Positions 10,601 to 18,241 of a stretch of DNA of 56,398 bases are shown piece by piece (position 1 is the stretch's first letter; each line of letters begins with the position of its first letter). Where the stretch lies: contig JAIERW010000004.1 in the NCBI GenBank assembly GCA_019746485.1, forward strand, positions 1 through 56,398. Direction: 5' to 3'. Both the position numbers and the translations under genes were made by a program. The notes under the pieces are model-generated. The model did not search any database and was not told where the DNA came from. It saw only the letters and a program-made list of their open reading frames with translations. The DNA is from Candidatus Babeliales bacterium (lineage in GTDB: Bacteria > Babelota > Babeliae > Babelales > RVW-14).

Positions 10601-13074
10601 ACAACGCCCAGGCCTGCTGTTAATTCGGATTTAACAAGCGACTTTGCTACCGTTGCTGTTGCCAGTGTTTTGTCAAACCAGAACTGAGTTCCCTTAATGG
10701 TACTAAAAACATTACGAGCGGTTTTCTTTGGATCTTTGGTGTTAAGTGAAATTCCGGTATCAGGAATATCAGCTTCTGAGTTTACGGCTTGCAAAGTAAA
10801 ATATTGAGCGCCGCCAAGGTCTTGTTGTCCATAAAAACCTGGCTGCCATGGACCGGTATTTTTAGCAGCAACTAGTATTTCAAAATGTTCTTTGGCATTA
10901 ACCCAGCTGTATTGATTTACCCAGAGATTTCGTTCTTGAGCTTGTGGCGCTACGCTTTGAATAATAACTGTATCATTTGAGCGAATTGGGCCGGTTTGGT
11001 TATAAGGGCTTATCAATTTAAATGTTTGCCAACCGTCTTGCGCATGAGGATGATTGAGCAAAGAAACGCGAAGATCAAGTTGTTCTTGCTTCCACAAGAA
11101 GTGGCTATCACTTACCCACCATTTCCATTCTTTACTTAAAGAACCAGCCTTTTTAAGATTTCCTTCAGCTGCATAGAGCGACCAAATAGTTACAGAGTCG
11201 CCAAAATTTATAACACTATTTGAGTTATCATCTCCTGCCGGGGTGATACTAAAAAAGCAGCCAATATCTTGGCGCTTATCTTGTGTTTGAATTGTCTGCT
11301 TTTGTTGTGCGTCTGACGTTTGGGCGCTGGCTTTGCTTAATTTTTTTCCTGCATCAGAAGCAGGAGCAAGTATTTTTTTTGTTTCTTTTTCTGTTGCAGT
11401 TGCTTCATCTGATTTGGGCGTTGTGGTATCAACTACTTGTGGTATATCAATGGTTACTGATCCAGAACCTGAACTACCTACCAGTAATTGATTAAAGTTG
11501 TTTGGTGGGTCTTCTTGGGCATTTTGGTCGTAATAACTATCAGCATGAGTCCAAACTCGCATAAAATCAACGTTTGGCCCGCCAATAAGGCGAACAATTT
11601 GAGTGCCGCGAATTTCTGGCCCACGTGCCTTTTCTAAGGCGGCAATGTCGTCTTTTGATGGTTTGCTTACAATGAGACGACCTTGATTGTCTATTGCCAC
11701 AATCGTGCCGTCGTAACCAATTGCAATATCTTTGAAAGAGCCGGTAGCGCTTTCAACTTCTATCCAGTCGGTTTTGAGCTTGCCGCTTTTTCCTGGGCTA
11801 AGCTTTAATGCTTTATTTTGATAATTAACAAACAACGTATTAAATTTATCTTTTATTGATATCTTTTGTGGGTTACCCATATCAAATGTTGCTGGTCTAA
11901 TGACATTTTCCCATGTTTTTTTAAAGCGATTAAAGGTTCGAAGAACTTGGTCGTTACTTGCCAATAAAACTTTTCCGTCGCCACCGCATGCAATATAAAC
12001 CCCTTGACCATCAACCTTTTGCCACTCTGTTTCTTCAGTAACCGGATTTTTCTTTCTCCAAATATTGTTATCGGTATCGCGGGCCCAAACTTCATTTTTG
12101 TTACCAACATGGAGTTGTGCAAACTTTTTGTCTTTGGTGCTAATTTGTCCCCATTCTGTTTGTCCCTCTTCTTGGTACCAGCAGTTACCATCTTTGTCCA
12201 AGCCCCACATGGTGCCATCAGCGCCAACTGAAAAGCTTTGAAGAGCTGTTTTTGGAGAAATGTCAGACCAACCGTTCCAATCTTTATTGAGTTTAGATAA
12301 TTTTCCGTCTTTGGTGAGACCAAAAATCAATGGGTCATCGCCACCGCGAGCGATATCGATATTTTGTAAATCTGTTGCGGGTAACGCAGTGAATAAATCT
12401 TTAGAAATTTTTTGTTGGGGGCCAGAGGCGGCTACAATTTGTTGATCTTCTTCTTTTCCTTTGGTTTTGCCTTTATTTTTCTTTGCTTGTTTAGCCGCTT
12501 CTTTTGCTTTTTTTTGATTGTCTTTATCTATTTGTTTTTGTTGTTTTTGTTGTTCTTTGGTCATGCCCGCTTGGGATGTTTTTTTGCTTTGCTTGGTACT
12601 ATCTTTTTGTTTATCTGTTTGTTTAGTTTTTTTCTTGTCGCTATCTTTTTTTTCTTTGTCTTGCTGGTCAGTGTCTTTGCTTTTTTTGTCAGAGTCTTTT
12701 TTCTTTTGATCGTCAGCTTGTTTTTTGCTGTGATCTTTGCTGTCTGTGTTGTCTGTGTTGTCTTTCTTTTTTTTATCTTGTTCTTCAGTGTCTTTACTTT
12801 TCTTATCAGTGTCGCTTTTCTTTTGATTATCAGCGTCTTTCTTTTTTTGTTTTTCAGCTTCCTTGTCTTTTTTCTTTTGCTCGTTAGCGTCTTTCTTTTT
12901 TTGTTTTTCGGCTTCTTTGTCTTTTTTCTTCTGATCGCTAGCTTCTTTTTTATTATCTGAGCTGTCTGATGCTGGGGGATCGCTTGGTTCTGCAAATGTT
13001 ACTTGGTTACTATTGAGCATCAAGCTCAAGAGCAAAACAAGGCCGAAGATCGAATAGTTTCTTTTTTGTTTCAT
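7687..13074 (-). CDS. Giant secreted protein: tectonin propeller plus three PF12248-type domains (paralogue 2)
   Basis: 1795-residue paralogue of the preceding giant protein with the same order: signal peptide (residues 1-29, NQVTFAEP), a Lys-rich low-complexity linker, six tectonin-like blades at about 238-478, three PF12248-type domains at about 900-1020, 1056-1180 and 1540-1676 (third: LYETVIGGWENSKDVIRI, FRAYWIGFNDG), a hydrophobic Ala/Gly stretch at about 1301-1356 and a Pro/Gly/Met-rich end. The main difference is the linker: about 165 residues here against about 65 in paralogue 1. The segment between propeller and first PF12248 domain is strongly conserved between the two but I do not recognise it. 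Export is well supported; function is unknown and a surface role is inferred. The gene stands alone, with its own terminator. Confidence 0.85.
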   Translation of the reverse strand: MKQKRNYSIFGLVLLLSLMLNSNQVTFAEPSDPPASDSSDNKKEASDQKKKDKEAEKQKKKDANEQKKKDKEAEKQKKKDADNQKKSDTDKKSKDTEEQDKKKKDNTDNTDSKDHSKKQADDQKKKDSDKKSKDTDQQDKEKKDSDKKKTKQTDKQKDSTKQSKKTSQAGMTKEQQKQQKQIDKDNQKKAKEAAKQAKKNKGKTKGKEEDQQIVAASGPQQKISKDLFTALPATDLQNIDIARGGDDPLIFGLTKDGKLSKLNKDWNGWSDISPKTALQSFSVGADGTMWGLDKDGNCWYQEEGQTEWGQISTKDKKFAQLHVGNKNEVWARDTDNNIWRKKNPVTEETEWQKVDGQGVYIACGGDGKVLLASNDQVLRTFNRFKKTWENVIRPATFDMGNPQKISIKDKFNTLFVNYQNKALKLSPGKSGKLKTDWIEVESATGSFKDIAIGYDGTIVAIDNQGRLIVSKPSKDDIAALEKARGPEIRGTQIVRLIGGPNVDFMRVWTHADSYYDQNAQEDPPNNFNQLLVGSSGSGSVTIDIPQVVDTTTPKSDEATATEKETKKILAPASDAGKKLSKASAQTSDAQQKQTIQTQDKRQDIGCFFSITPAGDDNSNSVINFGDSVTIWSLYAAEGNLKKAGSLSKEWKWWVSDSHFLWKQEQLDLRVSLLNHPHAQDGWQTFKLISPYNQTGPIRSNDTVIIQSVAPQAQERNLWVNQYSWVNAKEHFEILVAAKNTGPWQPGFYGQQDLGGAQYFTLQAVNSEADIPDTGISLNTKDPKKTARNVFSTIKGTQFWFDKTLATATVAKSLVKSELTAGLGVVRELRNNTDYPITTNNFGTCPTRDSITNKKYELIEPLILEGFAKEPPITDFGPDRMITLNKMFSKGFAWLDTALEKPGQATVTFLARATDNGGIEVAFNTRGDTQAKWHIIIGGNNNTTSQILLDGKLIAEAPLARAIPGRFIPYWISINKGSILVGIGTPGTSIFMSAYMPEDTPVNRVGFSSHDAPVDYTEIKVGQALHTIADDETYAKVNHDITLPAGGDKVDFIDIPVRLPNEASIAFTAQAKHDLSIVLQNKKGDNKYKVVIGAQDNKLIKIERNGTIVHELITEQLPIARLSQEKPTDFWVSILGGALMVGQGKLGDNLLLAWQDPDDLEDITQLGFQPSDHEQKITNIEIAPPVTIGVEKTPITYAQQVQRFPYKGTMSVHRPFRYDFIQTDQRVTMKDMISGKTFSVLSTPQQQAEYVFLIDIDEIGLPTIQLMQQPEDAPGKIALEKGAILQEIEANRVAKIADAKGSIMEAAGQATLQAAGSFAMSPNMIMALGGLALSGAGIGLATGAAAIKSAGQIKAAEMTAQAQKMRTDAQFGFRAHNSYNYVEQPTKEFGALETVPAAAQQNAATVAQLLGETKKFIFSDPSHFSILLKIYIDILRNITHPFVVDSEVVKVNIFDDLDQIRQYYPNNPEQLMVVLDVLVRAYSNSYLVDAQIKRDVAAKDRWYFTMADIGKTFLNASLQDPDFAFTLPPLFGEYIWIPWELKTPNLGWIIFEVQGQSDAFVCFSEDAVSVRNTDAELYETVIGGWENSKDVIRIKSLGRSASETDITKNLRSSQLSQREFRAYWIGFNDGMISVGSGDEIGKNIITQWQDPYPWKTMKFVGISTWDVPLQFRNIYTLEGLEALKTMQVLPAALPVQPQALSEQEQAALAAYQGAQAAGPQNIAQQQDFKTAQAQGYAAQEAYYQGDTAQTGYLAPRPGMMPGMGMSMGTGYPATGYPQPGYPAQPQMPIMPPPRTR
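12833..12940 (-). repeat. 54-bp tandem coding repeat (two units)
   Basis: Units 12833-12886 and 12887-12940 are nearly identical (both begin gcgtctttctttttttgttt) and encode the Lys-rich 18-residue repeat. Strand slippage here could change linker length without breaking the frame. Confidence 0.75.
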
Positions 13075-13090
13075 CGCAATTCTCTCTTTT

Positions 13091-13132
13091 TTTGAGGGGT
13101 GAAACGTTTAAATACTAAAAATAGCTTTTACT
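13091..13132 (-). promoter_or_regulatory. Conserved upstream element of giant secreted protein gene 2
   Basis: Near-identical copy of 7530-7572 at the same distance from the start codon. The unrelated flanking bases make the block stand out as selected or recently copied. Confidence 0.5.
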
Positions 13133-13216
13133 ATCCTAGTTCAAGGGAACAGAAGAACTCAAGATTTTGAGAAAAATGTTAGAAAGGTGAAGATTCTTTA
13201 AGATTCAGTAAAAAAA

Positions 13217-14083
13217 TTAAGAAAGTCTTAAACCAAGAGAACTCTTGTGAATAAAGCCTTCTTGGCAAAGTTGGTCAAGAATTGGGCGTATGCGTTCTTC
13301 TGGGCGGTCAAGCTTTTGAATAAGTTCGTTTTCAGGCAAAAGGGGGTTTTCGAGCAGGGTTTGTAAAATCATACCACGAATTTGCCTATCTGAGCCCTGA
13401 AACTTAGACTGCTTTGCATAATGTTTGCTCAGCTTGCACAAGTTGCCAACGTTTTTTTTGAGCATAACGCCATAGTCCATCAGTGCATAGTACCAGTGCC
13501 GGGGGTTGGCACTATCAACTGTCTTTTCAATTAATGGCATCAGTTCTTTGTCTGAAATATCCATTTTTGTTCGATAAAAAAAATAGATAAAGACTGTTCT
13601 GATATTCGTTTCAATAAAGGTAGTGGGGGCATTGTGCGCAAAGGCACAAATTGAGGACGCGGTTGCCTTGCCAATGCCGGGTAATGTTTCCAGCGTTTGT
13701 GGACAGTTGGGCAGCAGTCCCTCAAAGTTAGTAACCAAAGCATGTGCTATTTTTTGTAAATTAAGAGCGCGGCGGTTGTAGCCAAGCCCTTTCCACAAAC
13801 GCAATACCTCTTCAAATGGTGCGTTTGCAAGCTGGGCAAAAGTTGAGAAGCGTTCAACAAAGGCGTCAAATTTTTGGGCAACTCGGTGGGTTTGTGTTTG
13901 CTGCAACATAATTTCTGAAACTACAACACGATACGGCGTTACTTCCTGCCGCCAGGCAAAGCTTCTTCCTGCCTGTTGGTAGTAAGCATAAATAACTTCT
14001 TGAAAAGCGTGAATGGTTTGAGCAGACATGCCCTGCGCATTAAATAGATCAATACATTCTTGTTCAAGTTTGGTGTTGTGCAT
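13217..14083 (-). CDS. mutY: A/G-specific adenine glycosylase-like protein lacking the Fe-S cluster
   Basis: Base-excision repair glycosylase of the HhH-GPD superfamily; MutY removes adenine mispaired with 8-oxoguanine. Visible: MLQQTQTHRV near residue 56, GLGYNRRALNLQ, and the helix-hairpin-helix LPGIGKATAS. The Nth catalytic lysine position is alanine here, so it is MutY-like rather than endonuclease III. Two oddities: the catalytic Asp of the usual D-x-N motif is Glu158 (FIETNIRTV), and the C-x6-C-x2-C-x5-C Fe-S loop is absent, with only one Cys in that region. The nudix-like MutY C-terminal domain is replaced by about 60 residues resembling a winged helix. The ATG overlaps the uvrB stop (TAATG), so translation is probably coupled. 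Confidence 0.8.
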   Translation of the reverse strand: MHNTKLEQECIDLFNAQGMSAQTIHAFQEVIYAYYQQAGRSFAWRQEVTPYRVVVSEIMLQQTQTHRVAQKFDAFVERFSTFAQLANAPFEEVLRLWKGLGYNRRALNLQKIAHALVTNFEGLLPNCPQTLETLPGIGKATASSICAFAHNAPTTFIETNIRTVFIYFFYRTKMDISDKELMPLIEKTVDSANPRHWYYALMDYGVMLKKNVGNLCKLSKHYAKQSKFQGSDRQIRGMILQTLLENPLLPENELIQKLDRPEERIRPILDQLCQEGFIHKSSLGLRLS

Positions 14084-16068
14084 TATGAATTTTGTAAAAA
14101 TTGTTTTTGTAGTGCCAAAATACGATCACGCAGTTCAATAGCGCGTTCAAATTTTAAATCTTCTGCCGCTTGTTGCATTTCAAGTTCAAGCTGAGTAATC
14201 AGTGCGCGTGCATCGTCGGCGTTCTTGGGCTTAATTTTCTTGCCCTGCTTTTCAGCTTTTGATGCCGCTTTAATGCCTTCTTGCAGCTTAGAAATACTCT
14301 TTGCGACTTCGCGCTTTACCGTTTCTGGCGTAATACCGTGTTCTTCGTTATAAGCTGTCTGAATAGCGCGGCGCCTGTTGGTTTCTTCAAGTGCCCGTTT
14401 GATAGACTTGGTTACTTTGTCGGCATACAAAATTACTTTGCTTTCTGCGTTACGCGCCGCCCGACCAATTGTTTGGATCAGCGAACGGTCATTGCGCAAA
14501 AAGCCTTCAATGTCGGCGTCCATAATGGCAACCAGCGCCACTTCAGGCAAGTCGAGGCCCTCGCGCAAAAGGTTAATCCCCACTAAACAGTCAAAAACGC
14601 CCAAGCGTAGTTTATGCAAAATCTCAGTACGCTGTGGGGTTTTAATTTCGCTGTGCAAGTAGCACACTTTAAGTTTTTGGTTTTCAAGAAACTGTGATAA
14701 ATCTTCGGCTGACTTTTTGGTTAATACCGTAATCAGTGTTCTAAAGCCGCGCTTATTAGTGTCTTTGATTTCTTTAATTAAATCTTCAATTTGTCCCTCG
14801 CGTGGCCGCATAATAACTTCTGGGTCAATAATGCCGGTTGGTCGAGCGATTTGTTGAACAATCTGGGTACTATGTTGAAGTTCGTATTCGCTTGGCGTTG
14901 CAGAAACAAAAATTACGTCGTTAAAGTGTTTCTCGATTTCTTCAAATTTTAGTGGGCGGTTGTCTTCTGCGGTGCGCAGTCTAAAACCATATTCTATCAA
15001 CGCTTGTTTGCGTGAATAATCACCCTTGTACATGCCGCCAAGTTGCGGGATAGTAATGTGTGATTCGTCAATAATCAGCAAAAAGTCATCATCAAAGAAA
15101 TCAAACAGCGTGTAGGGCGCGCTGCCGGGCATGCGGCCGTCAAAGTAGCGAGAATAATTTTCAATACCGCTGCAATAGCCAGTTTCGGCAATCATGTCGA
15201 TATCATGCTTAGTTCTGGTAATCAAGCGCTCGCGGTAGAGCGGGTTGGTCAGTTGAGCCGCCTCGCGCTCCAAATCTTCTTTTATGTTTTCAATTGCGGT
15301 TTCGCGCTTGTCTTGCGTGGTCAAAAAGTGCTTGGCAGGAAAGATTAAAAAGTTGTCGAGTTCCTGCAAGACTTTGTGTTCGCGCTTGTCCAGCAGCTCA
15401 ATAGTTTCGATTGTGTTGCCCAAAAGTTCTACGCGAACATTGTCGTGCAGGTAGGGCAGGTTGATAGTTATTGAGTTGCCGGTTACGCGAAAGTTACCGG
15501 AGTTCAGTTCAACGTCGTTGCGTTTATACTGAATAAAAATAAGTTTTTCAATAAACTCTTTGCGCGAGATTGTGTCGCCCACTTTAATCTGAAATGTGAG
15601 TTCGCGATAATCAGTTGGGTTACCAAGGGAGTAAATTGCCGATACTGAAGCAATAACAATAACGTCGTTGCGGTTGATAATTGAAGCGGTGGCTTCAACG
15701 CGCAGCCGTTCAATTTCGGTATTAATTTTTGTTTCTTTGGCGATATAAATATCTTGAGCTGGTAGGTACGATTCGGGTTGGTAGTAATCGTAATAACTCA
15801 CAAAATAACAGACTTTGTTTTCAGGGAAAAAAAGCGAAAACTCTTCATACAATTGTGCTGCCAACGTTTTGTTGGGTGATAAAATGAGTACACTTTTACC
15901 ACGCTGGGCAATAACATTTGCCAGGGTAAAGGTTTTGCCGGAGCCGGTTACGCCAAGCAGGGTAGATTTACCCGGTCTGTTTTCACAAAGTTGTTTTATT
16001 GCTTCTGGCTGACTGCCCGCAGGCTTGAACGGTGATGAGAGTTTGAAGGCATTTTTTTTACTAAACAT
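14083..16068 (-). CDS. uvrB: UvrABC system protein B
   Basis: DNA-damage recognition helicase of nucleotide excision repair; it loads with UvrA and positions UvrC. 661 residues, normal for the family. Visible: Walker A GVTGSGKT near residue 40, the YYDYYQPESYLPAQD beta-hairpin region, the DEAD-like IIDESH motif with GGMYKGDYSRK, helicase domain 2 (INLLREGLDLPEVALVAIMD, QTIGRAARN) and the C-terminal UVR motif (DLKFERAIELRDRI) that contacts UvrC. It is the first gene of a two-gene operon with mutY. Confidence 0.97.
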   Translation of the reverse strand: MFSKKNAFKLSSPFKPAGSQPEAIKQLCENRPGKSTLLGVTGSGKTFTLANVIAQRGKSVLILSPNKTLAAQLYEEFSLFFPENKVCYFVSYYDYYQPESYLPAQDIYIAKETKINTEIERLRVEATASIINRNDVIVIASVSAIYSLGNPTDYRELTFQIKVGDTISRKEFIEKLIFIQYKRNDVELNSGNFRVTGNSITINLPYLHDNVRVELLGNTIETIELLDKREHKVLQELDNFLIFPAKHFLTTQDKRETAIENIKEDLEREAAQLTNPLYRERLITRTKHDIDMIAETGYCSGIENYSRYFDGRMPGSAPYTLFDFFDDDFLLIIDESHITIPQLGGMYKGDYSRKQALIEYGFRLRTAEDNRPLKFEEIEKHFNDVIFVSATPSEYELQHSTQIVQQIARPTGIIDPEVIMRPREGQIEDLIKEIKDTNKRGFRTLITVLTKKSAEDLSQFLENQKLKVCYLHSEIKTPQRTEILHKLRLGVFDCLVGINLLREGLDLPEVALVAIMDADIEGFLRNDRSLIQTIGRAARNAESKVILYADKVTKSIKRALEETNRRRAIQTAYNEEHGITPETVKREVAKSISKLQEGIKAASKAEKQGKKIKPKNADDARALITQLELEMQQAAEDLKFERAIELRDRILALQKQFLQNS

Positions 16069-16148
16069 AGTACTAGTCTAGCGCAAAAAGGTGGATTTAG
16101 AAAGTGGGCTTGAATAACAGCGAAAGGATTGTTGTTTAAGGCTTTTGC

Positions 16149-16177
16149 TTGACTGGAATGGCCTAGTATTGTATGGT
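16149..16177 (+). promoter_or_regulatory. Candidate sigma70 promoter upstream of trpR-like gene
   Basis: TTGACT, a 17-bp spacer and TATGGT. A second possible promoter, TTGACT-17-TAACTT, lies at 16298-16326 closer to the chosen start. The uvrB-trpR-like divergent gap (16069-16381) holds nothing else I can support. Confidence 0.4.
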
Positions 16178-16381
16178 TTTCTAACCTAAAGGTGCCCTTG
16201 CTTGTTTATCATTTTTCTTACAACTTCGGTTTTTCTCATGACTAAATTTCTCATTTTGCTTCTTAAAACGTCAAAAGCGCTTGTTCTTTTTGGCTTGTTG
16301 ACTCTAGTTCCTGGTTGTGCTAACTTAATAGAACAAAAGGGGATTCATGGGCCAAAAAATGGGCAAAACATAGGAAAAATG

Positions 16382-16708
16382 ATGAGAAAAACAGAAACGA
16401 TAGGAACAAAAAGCTTGGCGGCGAGTCCCGCTGAAGAGCTTTATGAAGCTTTCCTGCTTCTGGAAAACCCAGAAGAGGTAGGGCGCTTTATGAGAGACTT
16501 GTGCACGCCACAAGAAATTGTAGACATGGCCGAGCGTTGGCGCGTTTGTCGCCTGCTGGAAAAGGGCGAACTCTCATATCGCGAAATTCATCAAGTCACG
16601 GGGGCGAGCCTTGCCACCATCACGCGCGTTGCGCGCTTTCTTAAAAAAGAACCACATCACGGCTACTCAGCCGTTATTCATAAAATTAAGCACAGAAGCG
16701 TCGAATAA
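16382..16708 (+). CDS. TrpR/YerC-like DNA-binding regulator
   Basis: Small helix-turn-helix protein of the TrpR-related YerC/YecD type, probably a cytoplasmic repressor. The core reads EELYEAFLLL, then CTPQEIVDMAERWRVCRLL, then the HTH YREIHQVTGASLATITRVARFL. I chose the ATG at 16382 because AGGA lies 6 bases before it and the 108-residue product matches the family's usual length. The frame stays open upstream to a TTG at 16202, which has AAAGGTG before it and would add a hydrophobic stretch ending in a lipobox-like LVPGC; an ATG at 16379 is also possible. Its position before an amino-acid transporter suggests it may regulate that operon; no ligand can be inferred. Confidence 0.75.
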   Translation: MRKTETIGTKSLAASPAEELYEAFLLLENPEEVGRFMRDLCTPQEIVDMAERWRVCRLLEKGELSYREIHQVTGASLATITRVARFLKKEPHHGYSAVIHKIKHRSVE

Positions 16709-16796
16709 AAAGATAGCTTCGTGTGCGAAATAATCCAGTAACTATTTATTTTTAGTTAACAGATCTCGAAACAAACTTATTTAAAAGAGGTTTCTT

Positions 16797-17588
16797 ATGC
16801 CATTTAAAAATATGGTAACCAAAACTATTGTGACAATTATTGTGTGTTGTGCAGCGGTTTTTGCTTTGCAGCGACTGCTTAAAACAGAGAAAAATCGTGA
16901 TAACAAAACATTCGTTGTTGGCACTGCAGCTGGCTATGCGCCGTTTGTGAGCATTAACCAGCAGGGCGACTATGAAGGCTTTGATATCGATATTGCCAAT
17001 GCCATTGTGTCTAAACTTAATAAAAAACTCGAGCTTAAAGATTTGGGTTCAATGACGTCGCTCATGATGGCGCTTGAGCAAGGTTCGATTGATGTCATTA
17101 TTTGGGGCATGTCCATTACGCAGGATCGCCTCAAAAAGCTGGCCATGGTTTATTATCAAGGCACGCCGACATTAACGTATCCGCTTATTTTCTGGCAAAA
17201 AATTCCGGCAGGAATAAAAAGTCTTAACGACATGGCAGGGTTGACAGTGTGCGTTGAGCCAAGTTCTGCGCAAGCACATGTGCTGAGCAAGTACAAAAAT
17301 GTGGTTGAGCTTCAGACCGAAAAGGTTGATGATGCCTTGCTTAACTTGCAGTACGGCAAAGCTGTGGCGGCCCTGGTGGACCCGGCAATTGCCAAAAAGT
17401 TCAAAGCCAAATTTCCAGAGATTCAGATTTTGGATATCGAGCTTGGCCAAGATGATCAGGTGCGGGGTATGGGTATTGTGATCAAGCAAAATAATAAAAA
17501 CTTGATTGATCAAGTTCAAGTGGCCGTGCAAGAACTTAAAAATAAGGGCGTTATTGAAACGCTTGAAAAGAAATGGGGGATGGTATGA
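16797..17588 (+). CDS. Polar amino-acid ABC transporter, substrate-binding protein
   Basis: Periplasmic binding protein of family 3 (SBP_bac_3), 263 residues. The N-terminus is a hydrophobic export or anchor segment (IVTIIVCCAAVFAL) without a clean lipobox. The mature part starts TFVVGTAAGYAPFV and has YEGFDIDIANAI and LEQGSIDVIIWGMSIT, typical of binding proteins for arginine, lysine or glutamine; the exact substrate cannot be read. AGAGG precedes the ATG. Its stop overlaps the permease start (ATGA), so the two are translated together. Confidence 0.9.
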   Translation: MPFKNMVTKTIVTIIVCCAAVFALQRLLKTEKNRDNKTFVVGTAAGYAPFVSINQQGDYEGFDIDIANAIVSKLNKKLELKDLGSMTSLMMALEQGSIDVIIWGMSITQDRLKKLAMVYYQGTPTLTYPLIFWQKIPAGIKSLNDMAGLTVCVEPSSAQAHVLSKYKNVVELQTEKVDDALLNLQYGKAVAALVDPAIAKKFKAKFPEIQILDIELGQDDQVRGMGIVIKQNNKNLIDQVQVAVQELKNKGVIETLEKKWGMV

Positions 17589-18241
17589 ATGTCCTTATTT
17601 CCTACGGTTCGCAATTGGCTCAAGGCGCAGGGGTTACCCTTGCCGCCTGGCTTGTTGCCGGCAGCATGAGCATTGTTGTTGGAACCATTTTGGGAATATT
17701 TGGTTCTCAAAAAATTGGTTCAAACAAGCTCGGAGCGTTGATACGAGCGTATACATTTGTTACCAAGGGTATTCCGGCGTACGTTCAAATTCTTATCGTT
17801 TATTTTGTGCTGCCAAGCTTGCTGGGCATTACTATTTCTGGTTTTGCAGCAGCGGGCTTGGCGTTGGCTTTTTGTTCCAGCGGTTATGTTACTGAAATTG
17901 TCCGTGCGGGCATTAATGCCGTGCCTCCTGGTCAGTGGGATGCTTGCTTTGTGCTTGGGTATTCGCAGTTTCAAACATTGCGTCGCATCATACTTCCACA
18001 GACGGTGCGCATTGTTTTGCCGGCGTTACTTGGTGAGCTTGAGCAGCTCTTAAAAACAACGTCGTTGCTGGCAACAATTGGCGTTACTGAAACAACGCGT
18101 GTTGGCATGAATATTATTTCGCGTGAGCTTAATCCGCTGCCCGTTTACTGTGCTGTGGCCTGCATTTATTTAATTTTTTCTGCGCTTTTGAACTTGGTAA
18201 TGTTTTATGCCGAAAGGAGGATGCGTTATGGTTCTCGTTAA
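17585..18241 (+). CDS. Polar amino-acid ABC transporter, permease
   Basis: Inner-membrane permease of the HisM/ArtQ type, 218 residues with about five hydrophobic segments. The EAA-loop region reads GQWDACFVLGYSQFQTLRRIILPQ, where the ATPase docks. The ATG at 17585 overlaps the upstream TGA; a slightly earlier in-frame start at 17573 is less likely. Only one permease gene is present, so a homodimer is expected. The 3' end overlaps the ATPase gene by 14 bp. Confidence 0.92.
   Translation: MNVLISYGSQLAQGAGVTLAAWLVAGSMSIVVGTILGIFGSQKIGSNKLGALIRAYTFVTKGIPAYVQILIVYFVLPSLLGITISGFAAAGLALAFCSSGYVTEIVRAGINAVPPGQWDACFVLGYSQFQTLRRIILPQTVRIVLPALLGELEQLLKTTSLLATIGVTETTRVGMNIISRELNPLPVYCAVACIYLIFSALLNLVMFYAERRMRYGSR

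Noticed and set aside
12412..12960. Plus-strand 182-codon open frame rich in Phe and Leu
   Set aside because: It is the antisense of the Lys-rich repeat (AAA/AAG read backwards gives TTT/CTT). No ribosome site or family; it is a composition artefact.
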